Numbered from the stretch's first letter, positions 1 to 12,560 are shown. The stretch is DNA of 64,000 nucleotides from Spongilla lacustris (GCA_949361645.1 OX442425.1:2917073-2981072), one strand, 5' to 3'. The notes: generated by a model not told the origin, from the sequence alone. A program made the numbers and translations.

Positions 1-833
1 CGTGTTTATATGGTCAATCCCCGACGGCGGCTTACCCGTGCGCGCGGAATATCGTTACACCGAGCAAAAGAGAAAGCGAAAGATTACTAAAAGCACTTGA
101 ACAACAGTAAGGCAAAAAAGGAAATCGAATCGATATCGCGATCCGCATTGGACAGTAGTCGTAATTAATAATCATATGTACATGTATGTATACGTACGTA
201 CGTACGTAAGCAGGAGACGCTTGACGTTTTGTCCTTACAACTGCACTCTTTACATAAACTTTACATTTCCTTGTTCTATGATGGGGAATTTCTTTCTTTC
301 GTGTGAAAGTACACTTCTCTATGCAATATGAATAATGATGACCAAGAGGCGATGTAACTTAACGTCTTCGCCGATATGGAAACAACTACAATATCACACT
401 GCACTCTAAAGAACAGAACCGGACATTTATATAAACTCTTACTCAAATATGCAGTTTTCTTGCTTAAATTAAAATTAAACGATGAAATCAAAAATGATCC
501 TATGGGTGATCATCGATATTAGAGCACATGTAGTGTAACAACTCTAATATCTATGGAGTACATGTACCTGTGGATGAAATCTGCAAGCCCATCCCATAAA
601 ACTGTTTCAATATCTTTATTTGATGATTGTAGTACATAGATCCAGCAATTCATATCATCTTCAACTGCTAAATTATTTGATTCATGAAAAACATACAATT
701 GCCGTTTTTGCACGCCGTTTTATGTAGTATTTTGACCACAATATCGTTACAGCGCTCTTCCAGGCCCCCTAGCTGGGCAGGAGAGGCATCCCCTCCCACA
801 TCCTCCCCCACTTTACGCATTATTCATTAACAA
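1..833. other. No recognisable gene
   Basis: Short open frames here resemble no protein I know. A small (TACG)n run lies near 187-208. I see no splice-bounded exon and no repeat shared with the rest of the window. Confidence 0.5.
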
Positions 834-859
834 CCCCCCCCCCCCCCCCCCCCCCCCCC
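834..859. repeat. Poly-C tract (26 bp)
   Basis: An uninterrupted run of C. Similar runs occur at 37037-37059 (C) and 56990-57019 (G). The length is likely to vary between individuals and to be error-prone in assembly. Confidence 0.95.
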
Positions 860-918
860 TTTTTCTGGAATCATGGTCCCTATGTGTACAATCCGCCCCT
901 GGCAAAAGACCGCTGAAT

Positions 919-1167
919 GTGAATGCTACCATAAACGTATCAAATCTAAGTGATCTGCATGCTAAGAGGAAGCTATATCAACGGGACCTTGAGGAGAACC
1001 GAGCACCTGAAAAGCAGAAGTACGAGGACAATTCAGATTCCATTATGGCACACTGTCTAAAAGAAGTCAGTATTGGAAAGACCCCGAAACTGTCCAATTT
1101 GCTAAACGAGTGCAACACAAGGCTTGAACTGAAGCAAGTTTCAAAGAAGCATATAGGGATCTTGTAG
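919..1167 (+). CDS. Hypothetical 82-residue ORF, possible exon fragment
   Basis: I do not recognise this protein. The frame is rich in Lys, Glu and Asn and has a balanced composition unlike the low-complexity ORFs that follow, so it could be a remnant of a transposon or host exon. No signal peptide or membrane segment is visible. No splice site or partner exon was found, and chance remains possible at this length. Confidence 0.2.
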   Translation: MNATINVSNLSDLHAKRKLYQRDLEENRAPEKQKYEDNSDSIMAHCLKEVSIGKTPKLSNLLNECNTRLELKQVSKKHIGIL

Positions 1168-1339
1168 AACTACTAACAAAACTAACACATGTATATTAAT
1201 AGCATGCACAATCTGTGCACAAGTATGTCACTTTAGGATTCACAAATTGTATCAAAATTTGTAAGGGATTTTTAAGGGATTTTTAATGATCTATCTACAT
1301 GTAACTACAGTACTGTAGTAGCTATAGTAACTTAAATGT

Positions 1340-1781
1340 TCTCAGGACCTGGTGACCTCATTTTTGTGATCTTATATTTAATTACTTATGACTTCACTAT
1401 TTAACACTGCATGCAGGCCTCTTCAGGCCATTTTTAACACCTACACCCCTGCTGTTATTGACATTTTTGTACCTACATGCAGTTGGCCAATGTGCATGTT
1501 GGTAAAATTAGTAATCAATGTCTGAAACTCATGGCCTTCTCCCATATACATGTAGCTACTCCCTATATGAACTGAATTATCATGCATGCAGTAGTGGAGT
1601 ATAAGAAAACAGCTATTGCTAGGAATAGTGAGCTGTAAGTGCAGTAAATGATGCCCTCTACCACTACTCCCAGCAGTGCTGCCTCCATTGCCCTGGCCGG
1701 TGTGGCCACTACCCCCACCTCCATGGCTGCCATGGTAGGAGGTGAGACCGGTATCATTTAGAGGCAGATGTGGCAGCTGGG
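1340..1781. repeat. Duplicated flank, copy 1 (paired with 23290-23700)
   Basis: This stretch aligns almost throughout with 23290-23700. The shared landmarks are the CCTGGTGAC start, the ATGCATGCAGTAGTGGAGTA block, and the block encoding on the minus strand SYHGSHGGGG followed by Gly/Ser-rich sequence. Both copies run directly into the 24-bp minisatellite. Small indels shift the minus-strand frame between copies after the Gly-rich part. In copy 1 the frame runs on to a stop near 1450. Confidence 0.85.
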
Positions 1782-4700
1782 GAAGAGGAGGCCAGGATCA
1801 GGGAGAAGGAAGAGGCCAGGACCATGGAGAAGGAGGAGGCAAGGACCAGGGAGAAGGAGGAGGCCAGGACCAGGGAGAAGGAGGAGGCCAGGATCAAGGA
1901 GAAGGAGGAAGCCAGGACCAGGGAGGAGGGAGAGGCAAGGACCAGAGAGAAAGGAGAGGCCAGGACCAGGGAGAAGGAGGCGGCCAGGACCAGGGAGAAG
2001 GAGGAGGCCAGGACCAGGGAGGAGGGAGAGGCAAGGACCAGAGAGAAAGGGGAGGCCAGGACCAGGGAGAAGGAGGAGGCCAGGACCAGGGAGAAGGAGG
2101 AGGCCAGGACCAGGGAGGAGGGAGAGGCAAGGTCCAGAGAGAAAGGGGAGGCCAGGACCAGGGAGAAGGAGGCGGCCAGGACCAGGGATAAGGAAGCCAG
2201 GACCAGGGAGAAGGAGGATGCCAGGACCAAGAAGAAGGAGGAGGCCAGGACCAGGTAGAAGTTGGAGGCCAGGACCAGGGAGAAGGAGGAGGCCAGGACC
2301 AGGGAGAAGGAGGAGGCCAGGACCAGGGAGAAGAAGGAGGGCAGGACCAGGGAGAAGGAGGAGGCCAGGACCAGGGAGAAGGAGGAGGCCAGGACCAGGG
2401 AGGAGGGAGAGGCAAGGACCAGTGAGAAAGGGGAGGCCAGGACCAGGGAGAAGGAGGCGGCCAGGACCAGGGAGAAGGAGGCGGCCAGGACCAGGGAGAA
2501 GGAGGATGCCAGGACGAAGGAGAAGGAGGAGGCCAGGACCAGGGAGAAGAAGGAGGGCAGGACCAGGGAGAAGGAGGAGGCCAGGACCAGGGAGAAGGAG
2601 GAGGCAAGGACCAGGGAGAAGGAGGAGGCCAGGACCAGGGAGGAGGAGGCCAGGACCAGGGTGAGGAGGAGGTCAGGACCAGGTAGAAGGAGGAGGCCAG
2701 AAACAGGGAGAAGGAGGAGGGCAGGACCAGAAAGAAGGAGGAGGCTAGGACCAGGGAGAAGGAGGAGGCCAGGACCAGGGAGAAGAAGGAGGGCAGGACC
2801 AGGGAGAAGGAGGAGGCCAGGACCAGGGAGAAGGAGGAGGCCAGGACCAGGGATAAGGAGGAGGCCAGGACCAGGGAGAAGGAGGAGGCCAGGACCAGGG
2901 AGAAGGAGGAGGCCAGGACCAGGGAGAAGGAGGCGGCCAGGACCAGGGAGAAGGAGGAGGCCAGGACCAGGGAGAAGGAGGAGGGCAGGACCAGGGAGAA
3001 GAAGGAGGGCAGGACCAGGGAGAAGGAGGAGGCCAGGACCAGGGATAAGGAAGCCAGGACCAGGGAGAAGGAGGATGCCAGGACCAAGGAGAAGGAGGAG
3101 GCCAGGACCAGGGAGAAGTAGGAGGCCAGGACCAGGGAGAAGGAGGAGGCCAGGACCAGGAAGAAGGAAGAGGCCAGGACCAGGGCGAAGGAGGAGGCCA
3201 GGACCAGGGAGGAGGAGGCCAGGACCAGGGATAAGGAAGCCAAAAAGACCAGGGAGAAGGAGGAGGCCAGGAAAAGGGAGGAGGAGGCCAGGACCAGGGT
3301 GAAGGAGGAGGTCAGGACCAGGTAGAAGGAGGAGGCCAGAAACAGGGAGAAGGAGGAGGGCAGGACCAGGGAGAAGGAGGAGGCTAGGACCAGGGAGAAG
3401 GAGGAGGCCAGGACCAGGGAGAAGGAGGAGGCCAGGACCAGGGAGATGGAGGCCAGGACCAGGGAGAAGGAGGAGGCCAGGACCAGGGAGAAGAAGGAGG
3501 GCAGGACCAGGGAGAAGGAGGAGGCCAGGACCAGGGAGAAGGAGGAGGCCAGGACCAGTGAGGAGGAGGAGGCCAGGACCAGGGAGGAGGAGGAGGCCAG
3601 GACCAGGGAGGAGGAGGAGGACCAGGGAGAAGGAGGAGGAGGAGGCCAGGACCAGGGAAAAGGAGGAGGCCAGGACCAGGGAGAAGGAGGAGGCCAGGAC
3701 CAGGGAGAAGGAGGAGGCCAGGACCAGGAAGAAGGAGGAGGCCAGGACCATGGAGAAGGAGGAGGCCAGGACCAGGTAGAAGGAGGAGGTCAGGACCAGG
3801 AAGAAGGAGGAGGCCAGGAAAAGGAAGGAGGAGGAGGCCAGGACCAGGGAGAAGGAGGAGGCCAGGAAAAGGGAGGAGGAGGAGGCCAGGACCAGGGAGA
3901 AGGGGGAGGCCAGGACCAGGGAGAAGGAGGAGGCCAGGACCAAGGAGAAGGAGGAAGCCAGGACCAGGGAGGAGGGAGAGGCAAGGACCAGAGAGAAAGG
4001 GGAGGCCAGGACCAGGGAGAAGGAGGAGGCCAGGACCAGGGAGAAGGAGGAGGCCAGGACCAGGGAGGAGGGAGAGGCAAGGACCAGAGAGAAAGGGGAG
4101 GCCAGGACCAGGGAGAAGGAGGCGGCCAGGACCAGGGATAAGGAAGCCAGGACCAGGGAGAAGGAGGATGCCAGGACCAAGGAGAAGGAGGAGGCCAGGA
4201 CCAGGGAGAAGGAGGAGGCCAGGACCAGGGAGATGGAGGCTAGGACCAGGGAGAAGTAGGAGGCCAGGACCAGGGAGAAGGAGGAGGCCAGGACCAGGGA
4301 GAAGGAGGAGGCGAGGACCAGGGAGAAGGAGGAGGCCAGGACCAGGGAGAAGGAGGAGGCCAGGACCAGGGATAAGGAAGCCAAAAATACCAGGGAGAAG
4401 GAGGAGGCCAGGACCAAGGAGAAGGAGGAGGCAAGGACCATGGTGAAGTAGGAGGTCAGGACCAGGTAGAAGGAGGAGGCCAGAACCAGGGAGAAGGAGG
4501 AGGGCAGGACCAGGGCGAAGGAGGAGGCCAGGACCAGGGAGGAGGAGGCCAGGACCAGGGTGAAGTAGGAGGTCAGGACCAGGTAGAAGGAGGAGGCCAG
4601 AACCAGGGAGAAGGAGGAGGGCAGGACCAGGGCGAAGGAGAAGGCCAGGACCAGGGAGGAGGAGGCCAGGACCAGGGTGAAGTAGGAGGTCAGGACCAGG

Positions 4701-7700
4701 TAGAAGGAGGAGGCCAGAACCAGGGAGAAGGAGGAGGCCAGGACCATGGAGAAGGAGGAGGCCATGCAGGACCAGGGAGAAGGAGGATGCCAGGACCAAG
4801 GAGAAGGAGGAGGCCAGGACCAGGGAGAAGGAGGAGGCCAGGACCAGGGAGAAGGAGGAGGCCAGGACCAGGGAGAAGAAGGAGGGCAGGACCAGGGAGA
4901 AGGAGGAGGCCAGGACCAGGGAGAAGGAGGAGGCCAGGACCATGGAGAAGGAGGAGGCTAGGATCAGGGAGAAGGAGGAGGCCAGGACCATGGAGAAGGA
5001 GGAGGCTAGGATCAGGGAGAAGGAGGAGGCCAGGATCAGGGAGAAGGAGGAGAGCAGGACCAGGGAGAAGGAGGAGGCCAGGAAAGGGGAGAAGGAAGCC
5101 AGGATCAGGGAGAAGGAAGAGGCCAGGACCATGGAGAAGGACGAGGCAAGGACCAGGGAGAAGGAGGAGGCCAGGACCAGGGAGGAGGGAGAGGCAAGGA
5201 CCAGAGAGAAAGGGGAGGCCAGGACCAGGGAGAAGGAGGAGGCCAGGACCAGGGAGAAGGAGGAGGCCAGGACCAGGGAGGAGGGAGAGGCAAGGTCCAG
5301 AGAGAAAGGGGAGGCCAGGACCAGGGAGAAGGAGGCGGCCAGGACCAGGGATAAGGAAGCCAGGACCAGGGAGAAGGAGGATGCCAGGACCAAGAAGAAG
5401 GAGGAGGGCAGGACCAGGGAGAAGAAGGAGGGCAGGACCAGGGAGAAGGAGGAGGCCAGGACCAGGGATAAGGAAGCCAGGACCAGGGAGAAGGAGGAGG
5501 CCAGGACCAGGGAGAAGTAGGAGGCCAGGACCAGGGAGAAGGAGGAGGCCAGGACCAGGAAGAAGGAGGAGGCCAGGACCAGGGCGAAGGAGGAGGCCAG
5601 GACCAGGGAGAAGGAGGAGGCCAGGACCAGGGATAAGGAAGCCAAAAAGACCAGGGAGAAGGAGGAGGCCAGGAAAAGGGAGGAGGAGGCCAGGACCAGG
5701 GTGAAGGAGGAGGTCAGGACCAGGTAGAAGGAGGAGGCCAGAAACAGGGAGAAGGAGGAGGGCAGGACCAGGGAGAAGGAGGAGGCTAGGACCAGGGAGA
5801 AGGAGGAGGCCAGGACCAGGGAGAAGGAGGAGGCCAGGACCAGGGAGATGGAGGCCAGGACCAGGGAGAAGGAGGAGGCCAGGACCAGGGAGAAGAAGGA
5901 GGGCAGGACCAGGGAGAAGGAGGAGGCCAGGACCAGGGAGAAGGAGGAGGCCAGGACCAGTGAGGAGGAGGAGGCCAGGACCAGGGAGGAGGAGGACCAG
6001 GGAGAAGGAGGAGGAGGAGGCCAGGACCAGGGAAAAGGAGGAGGCCAGGACCAGGGAGAAGGAGGAGGCCAGGACCAGGGAGAAGGAGGAGGCCAGGACC
6101 AGGAAGAAGGAGGAGGCCAGGACCATGGAGAAGGAGGAGGCCAGGACCAGGTAGAAGGAGGAGGTCAGGACCAGGAAGAAGGAGGAGGCCAGGAAAAGGA
6201 AGGAGGAGGAGGCCAGGACCAGGGAGAAGGAGGAGGCCAGGAAAAGGGAGGAGGAGGAGGCCAGGACCAGGGAGAAGGGGGAGGCCAGGACCAGGGAGAA
6301 GGAGGAGGCCAGGACCAAGGAGAAGGAGGAAGCCAGGACCAGGGAGGAGGGAGAGGCAAGGACCAGAGAGAAAGGGGAGGCCAGGACCAGGGAGAAGGAG
6401 AAGGCCAGGACCAGGGAGGAGGAGGCCAGGACCAGGGTGAAGTAGGAGGTCAGGACCAGGTAGAAGGAGGAGGCCAGAACCAGGGAGAAGGAGGAGGCCA
6501 GGACCATGGAGAAGGAGGAGGCCATGCAGGACCAGGGAGAAGGAGGATGCCAGGACCAAGGAGAAGGAGGAGGCCAGGACCAGGGAGAAGGAGGAGGCCA
6601 GGACCAGGGAGAAGGAGGAGGCCAGGACCAGGGAGAAGAAGGAGGGCAGGACCAGGGAGAAGGAGGAGGCCAGGACCAGGGAGAAGGAGGAGGCCAGGAC
6701 CATGGAGAAGGAGGAGGCTAGGATCAGGGAGAAGGAGGAGGCCAGGACCATGGAGAAGGAGGAGGCTAGGATCAGGGAGAAGGAGGAGGCCAGGATCAGG
6801 GAGAAGGAGGAGAGCAGGACCAGGGAGAAGGAGGAGGCCAGGAAAGGGGAGAAGGAAGCCAGGATCAGGGAGAAGGAAGAGGCCAGGACCATGGAGAAGG
6901 ACGAGGCAAGGACCAGGGAGAAGGAGGAGGCCAGGACCAGGGAGGAGGGAGAGGCAAGGACCAGAGAGAAAGGGGAGGCCAGGACCAGGGAGAAGGAGGA
7001 GGCCAGGACCAGGGAGAAGGAGGAGGCCAGGACCAGGGAGGAGGGAGAGGCAAGGTCCAGAGAGAAAGGGGAGGCCAGGACCAGGGAGAAGGAGGCGGCC
7101 AGGACCAGGGATAAGGAAGCCAGGACCAGGGAGAAGGAGGATGCCAGGACCAAGAAGAAGGAGGAGGGCAGGACCAGGGAGAAGAAGGAGGGCAGGACCA
7201 GGGAGAAGGAGGAGGCCAGGACCAGGGATAAGGAAGCCAGGACCAGGGAGAAGGAGGAGGCCAGGACCAGGGAGAAGTAGGAGGCCAGGACCAGGGAGAA
7301 GGAGGAGGCCAGGACCAGGAAGAAGGAGGAGGCCAGGACCAGGGCGAAGGAGGAGGCCAGGACCAGGGAGAAGGAGGAGGCCAGGACCAGGGATAAGGAA
7401 GCCAAAAAGACCAGGGAGAAGGAGGAGGCCAGGAAAAGGGAGGAGGAGGCCAGGACCAGGGTGAAGGAGGAGGTCAGGACCAGGTAGAAGGAGGAGGCCA
7501 GAAACAGGGAGAAGGAGGAGGGCAGGACCAGGGAGAAGGAGGAGGCTAGGACCAGGGAGAAGGAGGAGGCCAGGACCAGGGAGAAGGAGGAGGCCAGGAC
7601 CAGGGAGATGGAGGCCAGGACCAGGGAGAAGGAGGAGGCCAGGACCAGGGAGAAGAAGGAGGGCAGGACCAGGGAGAAGGAGGAGGCCAGGACCAGGGAG

Positions 7701-10680
7701 AAGGAGGAGGCCAGGACCAGTGAGGAGGAGGAGGCCAGGACCAGGGAGGAGGAGGAGGCCAGGACCAGGGAGGAGGAGGAGGACCAGGGAGAAGGAGGAG
7801 GAGGAGGCCAGGACCAGGGAAAAGGAGGAGGCCAGGACCAGGGAGAAGGAGGAGGCCAGGACCAGGGAGAAGGAGGAGGCCAGGACCAGGAAGAAGGAGG
7901 AGGCCAGGACCATGGAGAAGGAGGAGGCCAGGACCAGGTAGAAGGAGGAGGTCAGGACCAGGAAGAAGGAGGAGGCCAGGAAAAGGAAGGAGGAGGAGGC
8001 CAGGACCAGGGAGAAGGAGGAGGCCAGGAAAAGGGAGGAGGAGGAGGCCAGGACCAGGGAGAAGGGGGAGGCCAGGACCAGGGAGAAGGAGGAGGCCAGG
8101 ACCAAGGAGAAGGAGGAAGCCAGGACCAGGGAGGAGGGAGAGGCAAGGACCAGAGAGAAAGGGGAGGCCAGGACCAGGGAGAAGGAGGAGGCCAGGACCA
8201 GGGAGAAGGAGGAGGCCAGGACCAGGGAGGAGGGAGAGGCAAGGACCAGAGAGAAAGGGGAGGCCAGGACCAGGGAGAAGGAGGCGGCCAGGACCAGGGA
8301 TAAGGAAGCCAGGACCAGGGAGAAGGAGGATGCCAGGACCAAGGAGAAGGAGGAGGCCAGGACCAGGGAGAAGGAGGAGGCCAGGACCAGGGAGATGGAG
8401 GCTAGGACCAGGGAGAAGTAGGAGGCCAGGACCAGGGAGAAGGAGGAGGCCAGGACCAGGGAGAAGGAGGAGGCCAGGACCAGGGAGAAGAAGGAGGGCA
8501 GGACCAGGGAGAAGGAGGAGGCCAGGACCAGGGAGAAGGAGGAGGCCAGGACCAGGGATAAGGAAGCCAAAAATACCAGGGAGAAGGAGGAGGCCAGGAC
8601 CAAGGAGAGGGAGGAGGCAAGGACCAGGGTGAAGTAGGAGGTCAGGACCAGGTAGAAGGAGGAGGCCTGAACCAGGGAGAAGGAGGAGGGCAGGACCAGG
8701 GCGAAGGAGGAGGCCAGGACCAGGGAGGAGGAGGCCAGGACCAGGGTGAAGTAGGAGGTCAGGACCAGGTAGAAGGAGGAGGCCAGAACCAGGGAGAAGG
8801 AGGAGGGCAGGACCAGGGCGAAGGAGAAGGCCAGGACCAGGGAGGAGGAGGCCAGGACCAGGGTGAAGTAGGAGGTCAGGACCAGGTAGAAGGAGGAGGC
8901 CAGAACCAGGGAGAAGGAGGAGGGCAGGACCAGGGAGAAGGAGGAGGCTAGGACCAGGGAGAAGGAGGAGGCCAGGACCAGGGAGAAGGAGGAGGCCAGG
9001 ACCAGGGAGAAGGAGGAGGCCAGGTCCAGGGAGAAGGAGGAGGCTAGGACCAGGGAGAAGGAGGAGGCCAGGACCAGGGAGAAGGAGGAGGCCAGGACCA
9101 GGGAGAAGGAGGAGGCCAGGACCAGGGAGATGGAGGCCAGGACCAGGGAGAAGGAGGAGGCCAGGACCAGGGAGAAGGAGGAGGCCAGAACCATGGAGAA
9201 GGAGGAGGCCAGGACCAGGGAGGAGGAGGAGGCCAGGACCAGGGAGAAGGGGGAGGCCAGGACCAGGGAGAAGGAGGAGGCCAGGACCAAGGAGAAGGAG
9301 GAAGCCAGGACCAGGGAGGAGGGAGAGGCAAGGACCAGAGAAAAAGGGGAGGCCAGAACCAGGGAGAAGGAGGAGGCCAGGACCAGGGAGAAGGAGGAGG
9401 CCAGGACCAGGGAGGAGGGAGAGGCAAGGACCAGAGAGAAAGGGGAGGCCAGGACCAGGGAGAAGGAGGCGGCCAGGACCAGGGATAAGGAAGCCAGGAC
9501 CAGGGAGAAGGAGGATGCCAGGACCAAGGAGAAGGAGGAGGCCAGGACCAGGGAGAAGGAGGAGGCCAGGACCAGGGAGAAGGAGGAGGCCAGGACCAGG
9601 GAGGAGGGAGAGGCAAGGACCAGAGAGAAAGGGGAGGCCAGGACCAGGGAGAAGGAGGCGGCCAGGACCAGGGATAAGGAAGCCAGAACCAGGGAGAAGG
9701 AGGATGCCAGAACCAAGGAGAAGGAGGAGGCCAGGACCAGGGAGAAGGAGGAGGCCAGGACCAGGGAGAAGGAGGAGGCCAGGACCAGGGAGAAGAAGGA
9801 GGGCAGGACCAGGGAGAAGGAGGAGGCCAGGACCAGGGAGAAGGAGGAGGCCAGGACCAGGGATACGGAAGCCAAAAATACCAGGGAGCCAGGACCAAGG
9901 AGAAGGAGGAGGCCAGGACCAGGGAGAAGGAGGAGGCCAGGACCAAGGAGAAGGAGGAGGCCAGGACCAGGGAGAAGGAGGAGGCCAGGACCAGGGTGAA
10001 GTAGGAGGTCAGGACCAGGTAGAAGGAGGAGGCCAGAACCAGGGAGAAGGAGGAGGGCAGGACCAGGGCGAAGGAGGAGGCCAGGACCAGGGAGGAGGAG
10101 GCCAGGACCAGGGTGAAGTAGGAGGTCAGGACCAGGTAGAAGGAGGAGGCCAGAACCAGGGAGAAGGAGGAGGGCAGGACCAGGGAGAAGGAGGAGGCTA
10201 GGACCAGGGAGAAGGAGGAGCCCAGGACCAGGGAGAAGGAGGAGGCCAGGACCATGGAGAAGGAGGAGGCCAGGTCCAGGGAGAAGGAGGAGGCTAGGAC
10301 CAGGGAGAAGGAGGAGGCTAGGACCAGGGAGAAGGAGGAGGCCAGGACCAGGGAGAAGGAGGAGGCTAGGACCAGGGAGAAGGAGGAGGCCAGGACCAGG
10401 GAGAAGGAGGAGGCCAGGACCAGGGAGATGGAGGCCAGGACCAGGGAGAAGGAGGAGGCCAGGACCAGGGAGAAGGAGGAGGCCAGGACCAGGGAGAAGG
10501 AGGAGGCCAGGTCCAGGGAGAAGGAGGAGGCCAGGACCAGTGAGGAGGAGGAGGCCAGGACCAGGGATAAGGAGGAGGGCAGGACCAGGGAGAAGGAGGC
10601 CAGGACCAGGGAGGAGGAGGAGGCCAGGACCAGGGAGGAGGAGGAGGCCAGGACCAGGGAGGAGGAGGAGGCCAGGACCA
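1782..10680. repeat. Giant 24-bp minisatellite, about 370 units
   Basis: Tandem variants of a 24-bp unit with core CCAGGACCAGGGAGAAGG. Because 24 is divisible by three, each frame gives an 8-residue peptide repeat. The plus-strand repeats are GQDQGEGG, RRRPGPGR and EARTREKE, and the minus-strand repeats are LVLASSFS, LLLLPGPG and PPPSPWSW. The longest minus frame reaches 1412 codons. Common variants are 18-bp and 21-bp short units, TAG/TGA-creating changes, and GCAAGGACCAGAGAGAAAGG units. In the PPPSPWSW frame, the one that is coding-like at 23.7 kb, stops occur at the left end (near 1790 and 1890), so translation into the flank at 1750 is blocked here. I read it as an expanded, probably untranslated array. 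Confidence 0.97.
3240..8960. repeat. Higher-order repeats inside the 24-bp array
   Basis: Three kilobase-scale copies of the same ordered series of variant units start near 3240, 5642 and 7402. The landmark is the short AGCCAAAAAGACC or AGCCAAAAATACC variant. The offset from copy 2 to copy 3 is 1760 bp. The offset from copy 1 to copy 2 is 2402 bp, because copy 2 lacks an internal block of about 640 bp that copies 1 and 3 share (3446-4141 matches 7608-8303 exactly in variant order). This points to recent unequal exchange of large blocks. Confidence 0.85.
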
Positions 10681-10689
10681 TATAACACT

Positions 10690-10935
10690 ACAATTTCAAA
10701 TCATACATGGACCTCAATATACATATACATGTATATCAGGTCCACATCTGGCAGCTGCAATGAACTCATCATGATGATAATTTCATTGGTATTTATATTA
10801 TGTGTGACTTTTGGATGGTCCTCAGGCCACAGTTGGCAGTCCTCGAGTGCTTCCTCCTTGCACTAAGCTTCAACAACGATATCCATGGTAACCTGTCCCT
10901 CCCCTTTTTCACCTCTCATGTGCATGACATAAGGT
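10690..10935. repeat. Conserved 0.4-kb module, copy 1 (partial)
   Basis: The array end abuts the block starting TATAACACTACAATT, then the module recognised by CTGCAATGA, TGTGTGACTTTTGGATGG and GCACTAAGCTTCAACAA. The same module recurs near 11734, 13936, 18938, 20735, 24066, 33818 and 37095. No convincing exon is seen in it. Confidence 0.8.
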
Positions 10936-11066
10936 AAAGTTTGAGTAAACTAACTACTGCACAAACTTTTTCATTTTAGCTCCACACAACATTTTGCCTA
11001 TATACTTAAATGCAAAAATAGCAGTGTGTGTTTCATTTCATAGCAATAAAATAGCACATGACTTAC

Positions 11067-11168
11067 AGTAGATCTTGCTATATTCACATCAGCACCTGCT
11101 TCCAACAAGGTCTGCACTACACCAAGATGGCCATTTTGACTTGCCACATACAATGGAGTTGTATTGTT
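11067..11168 (-). CDS. Ankyrin-repeat exon, type C (102 bp)
   Basis: One ankyrin repeat of 34 codons, with the hallmark TPLYVASQNGHLGVV helix pair and LLEAGADVN turn. On the minus strand it is preceded by a CTTCTTACAG acceptor and followed by a GTAAGT donor. The exon is a multiple of three, so it can be gained or lost without frameshift. Ankyrin repeats bind proteins; the partner is unknown. Close copies lie at 13240 and 20380. Confidence 0.85.
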
Positions 11169-11733
11169 CTGTAAGAAGTGAAGAAACAAAACAAATCAAA
11201 GCTACATTTACACGTACAAGTACAAATGTACACTTTCCATACAATTTCACATCATACATGTATCTCGATATACAGGCCTACATCTACATGTACATATATT
11301 GCAAAATAAGCTGTTAGCTGTAACTTTTTGATCATACACACACAAAAAATCAGTTTCAACAAGTACAATATACATGTACAAGATATTTTTCAGCACCACC
11401 ACTGAAGGGAAATTATTTAATTATGATTGACACCTTCTGCTAGCTACATGTACATGTAGGTAAATTTAGGTCTGGCATTTACTCAAGTGTCTCCTTCCAC
11501 TTATTATCTGTATGCAGCATGCTTAGAAATGTCGAACACACATGTGGTCAAATCACTATATGTATGTACATGTACATGTACATGTGCAAAACCACCAACT
11601 GAATGGTCAAAATTAAAGAGATGGGTGCTTTTTGATGCTGAGTAGTCATCAACCATATAACACTACAATTCACATCATACTTGCATGGATATACATGTAC
11701 ACATGTACATGTAGTATTACAAATAGTCCACAC

Positions 11734-11915
11734 CTGCCAGCTGCAATGACCTCATCATTTAATTGGTATAATATTATTTGTGACTTTTCGATGGCCCTCT
11801 GGCAGTCCTCACATGCTTCCTACTAGCACTAAGCTTCAACAATCTGCCCCTCCCCTTTTCATTTCTCATGCGCATACATGGTCAAAATGATTACTGCTAA
11901 ACAAGGTCTAAAATA
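11734..11915. repeat. Conserved 0.4-kb module, copy 2 (partial)
   Basis: Same block as at 10690, including GACTTTT.GATGGCCCTCTGG and AAGCTTCAACAA, truncated after ATTACTGCTAAACAAGG. It is joined on its right to the hAT-like remnant at 11930. Confidence 0.75.
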
Positions 11916-11929
11916 AAAAGATGGTTGCT

Positions 11930-12175
11930 TTTTTTCTTTCTGTTTTTCTTGTGCCATGGCATAACAAGAATGATTACTTTCATTCCATAGTTGGAAAGAC
12001 GCCATCATTATATTTATAAAGCATGAATGCAGCCAGTCCCATAAGAATGTGGTGTTAAAAACAATTACACCCCCATCAACATCAAAGGATGTTGGTGAAA
12101 TGCGCGATATAAATCATTAATTAATTAATGAGCCACCCCAATTTTCGACTCCTTCCGGCGGGTCTGATACAGTAG
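11930..12175 (+). mobile_element. Right half of a hAT-like element (copy of 24459-25036)
   Basis: This aligns with 24790-25036, including the block around GCATGAATGCAGCCAGTCCC and the terminal CTCCTTCCGGCGG. The left half is missing. Because the same element sits next to the same module in two places, it was present before that module was duplicated. Confidence 0.7.
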
Positions 12176-12461
12176 CCAACATGTTGCATTCAACTCCAAT
12201 GAATATGGGTAAATTTCAGTAAACTACATGTAAGTACTGCAGCAACTTCTTCATTTTAGTTCTAAACAACATCTTGCCTATTGCATGGTCACCTTTACAT
12301 ATAAGGTTAATCCCATGTAACCATGCCTTACGTTGTGCTTTTTAAAACCTGCATTTGTACCCATGGCATCATTTATGACATATGAGGACAACATGTGTAT
12401 ACAATACAAGAGAAAAGTGTGTACATGTACATGTACAACAACAGTGCAGATATTTACCAAC

Positions 12462-12560
12462 CTTATTAGTGTGATTGACATTAGCTCGTGCTTCAATGAG
12501 TGTCTTCACCACATCAAGATGTCCTTCATCACTTGCTCTCACCAACGGACTCCAGCCATC
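12462..12560 (-). CDS. Ankyrin-repeat exon, type B (99 bp)
   Basis: 33 codons beginning DGWSPLVRASDEGHLDVV and ending ANVNHTNK. The acceptor is TTGTATTACAG and the donor GTTGGT on the minus strand. Position 27 of the repeat is Arg (EARANVN) where the other copies have Gly (EAGANVN), a change at a normally conserved turn Gly. A short 28-bp array follows on the plus side. Confidence 0.85.

Noticed and set aside
1754..10688. ORFs of 1003, 753, 611, 539 and 1412 codons as giant repetitive proteins
   Set aside because: They follow from a stop-free 24-bp unit read in any frame, start and end wherever a variant unit makes a stop or ATG, and overlap on both strands. No splice sites or unique ends support one of them as a gene in this copy.
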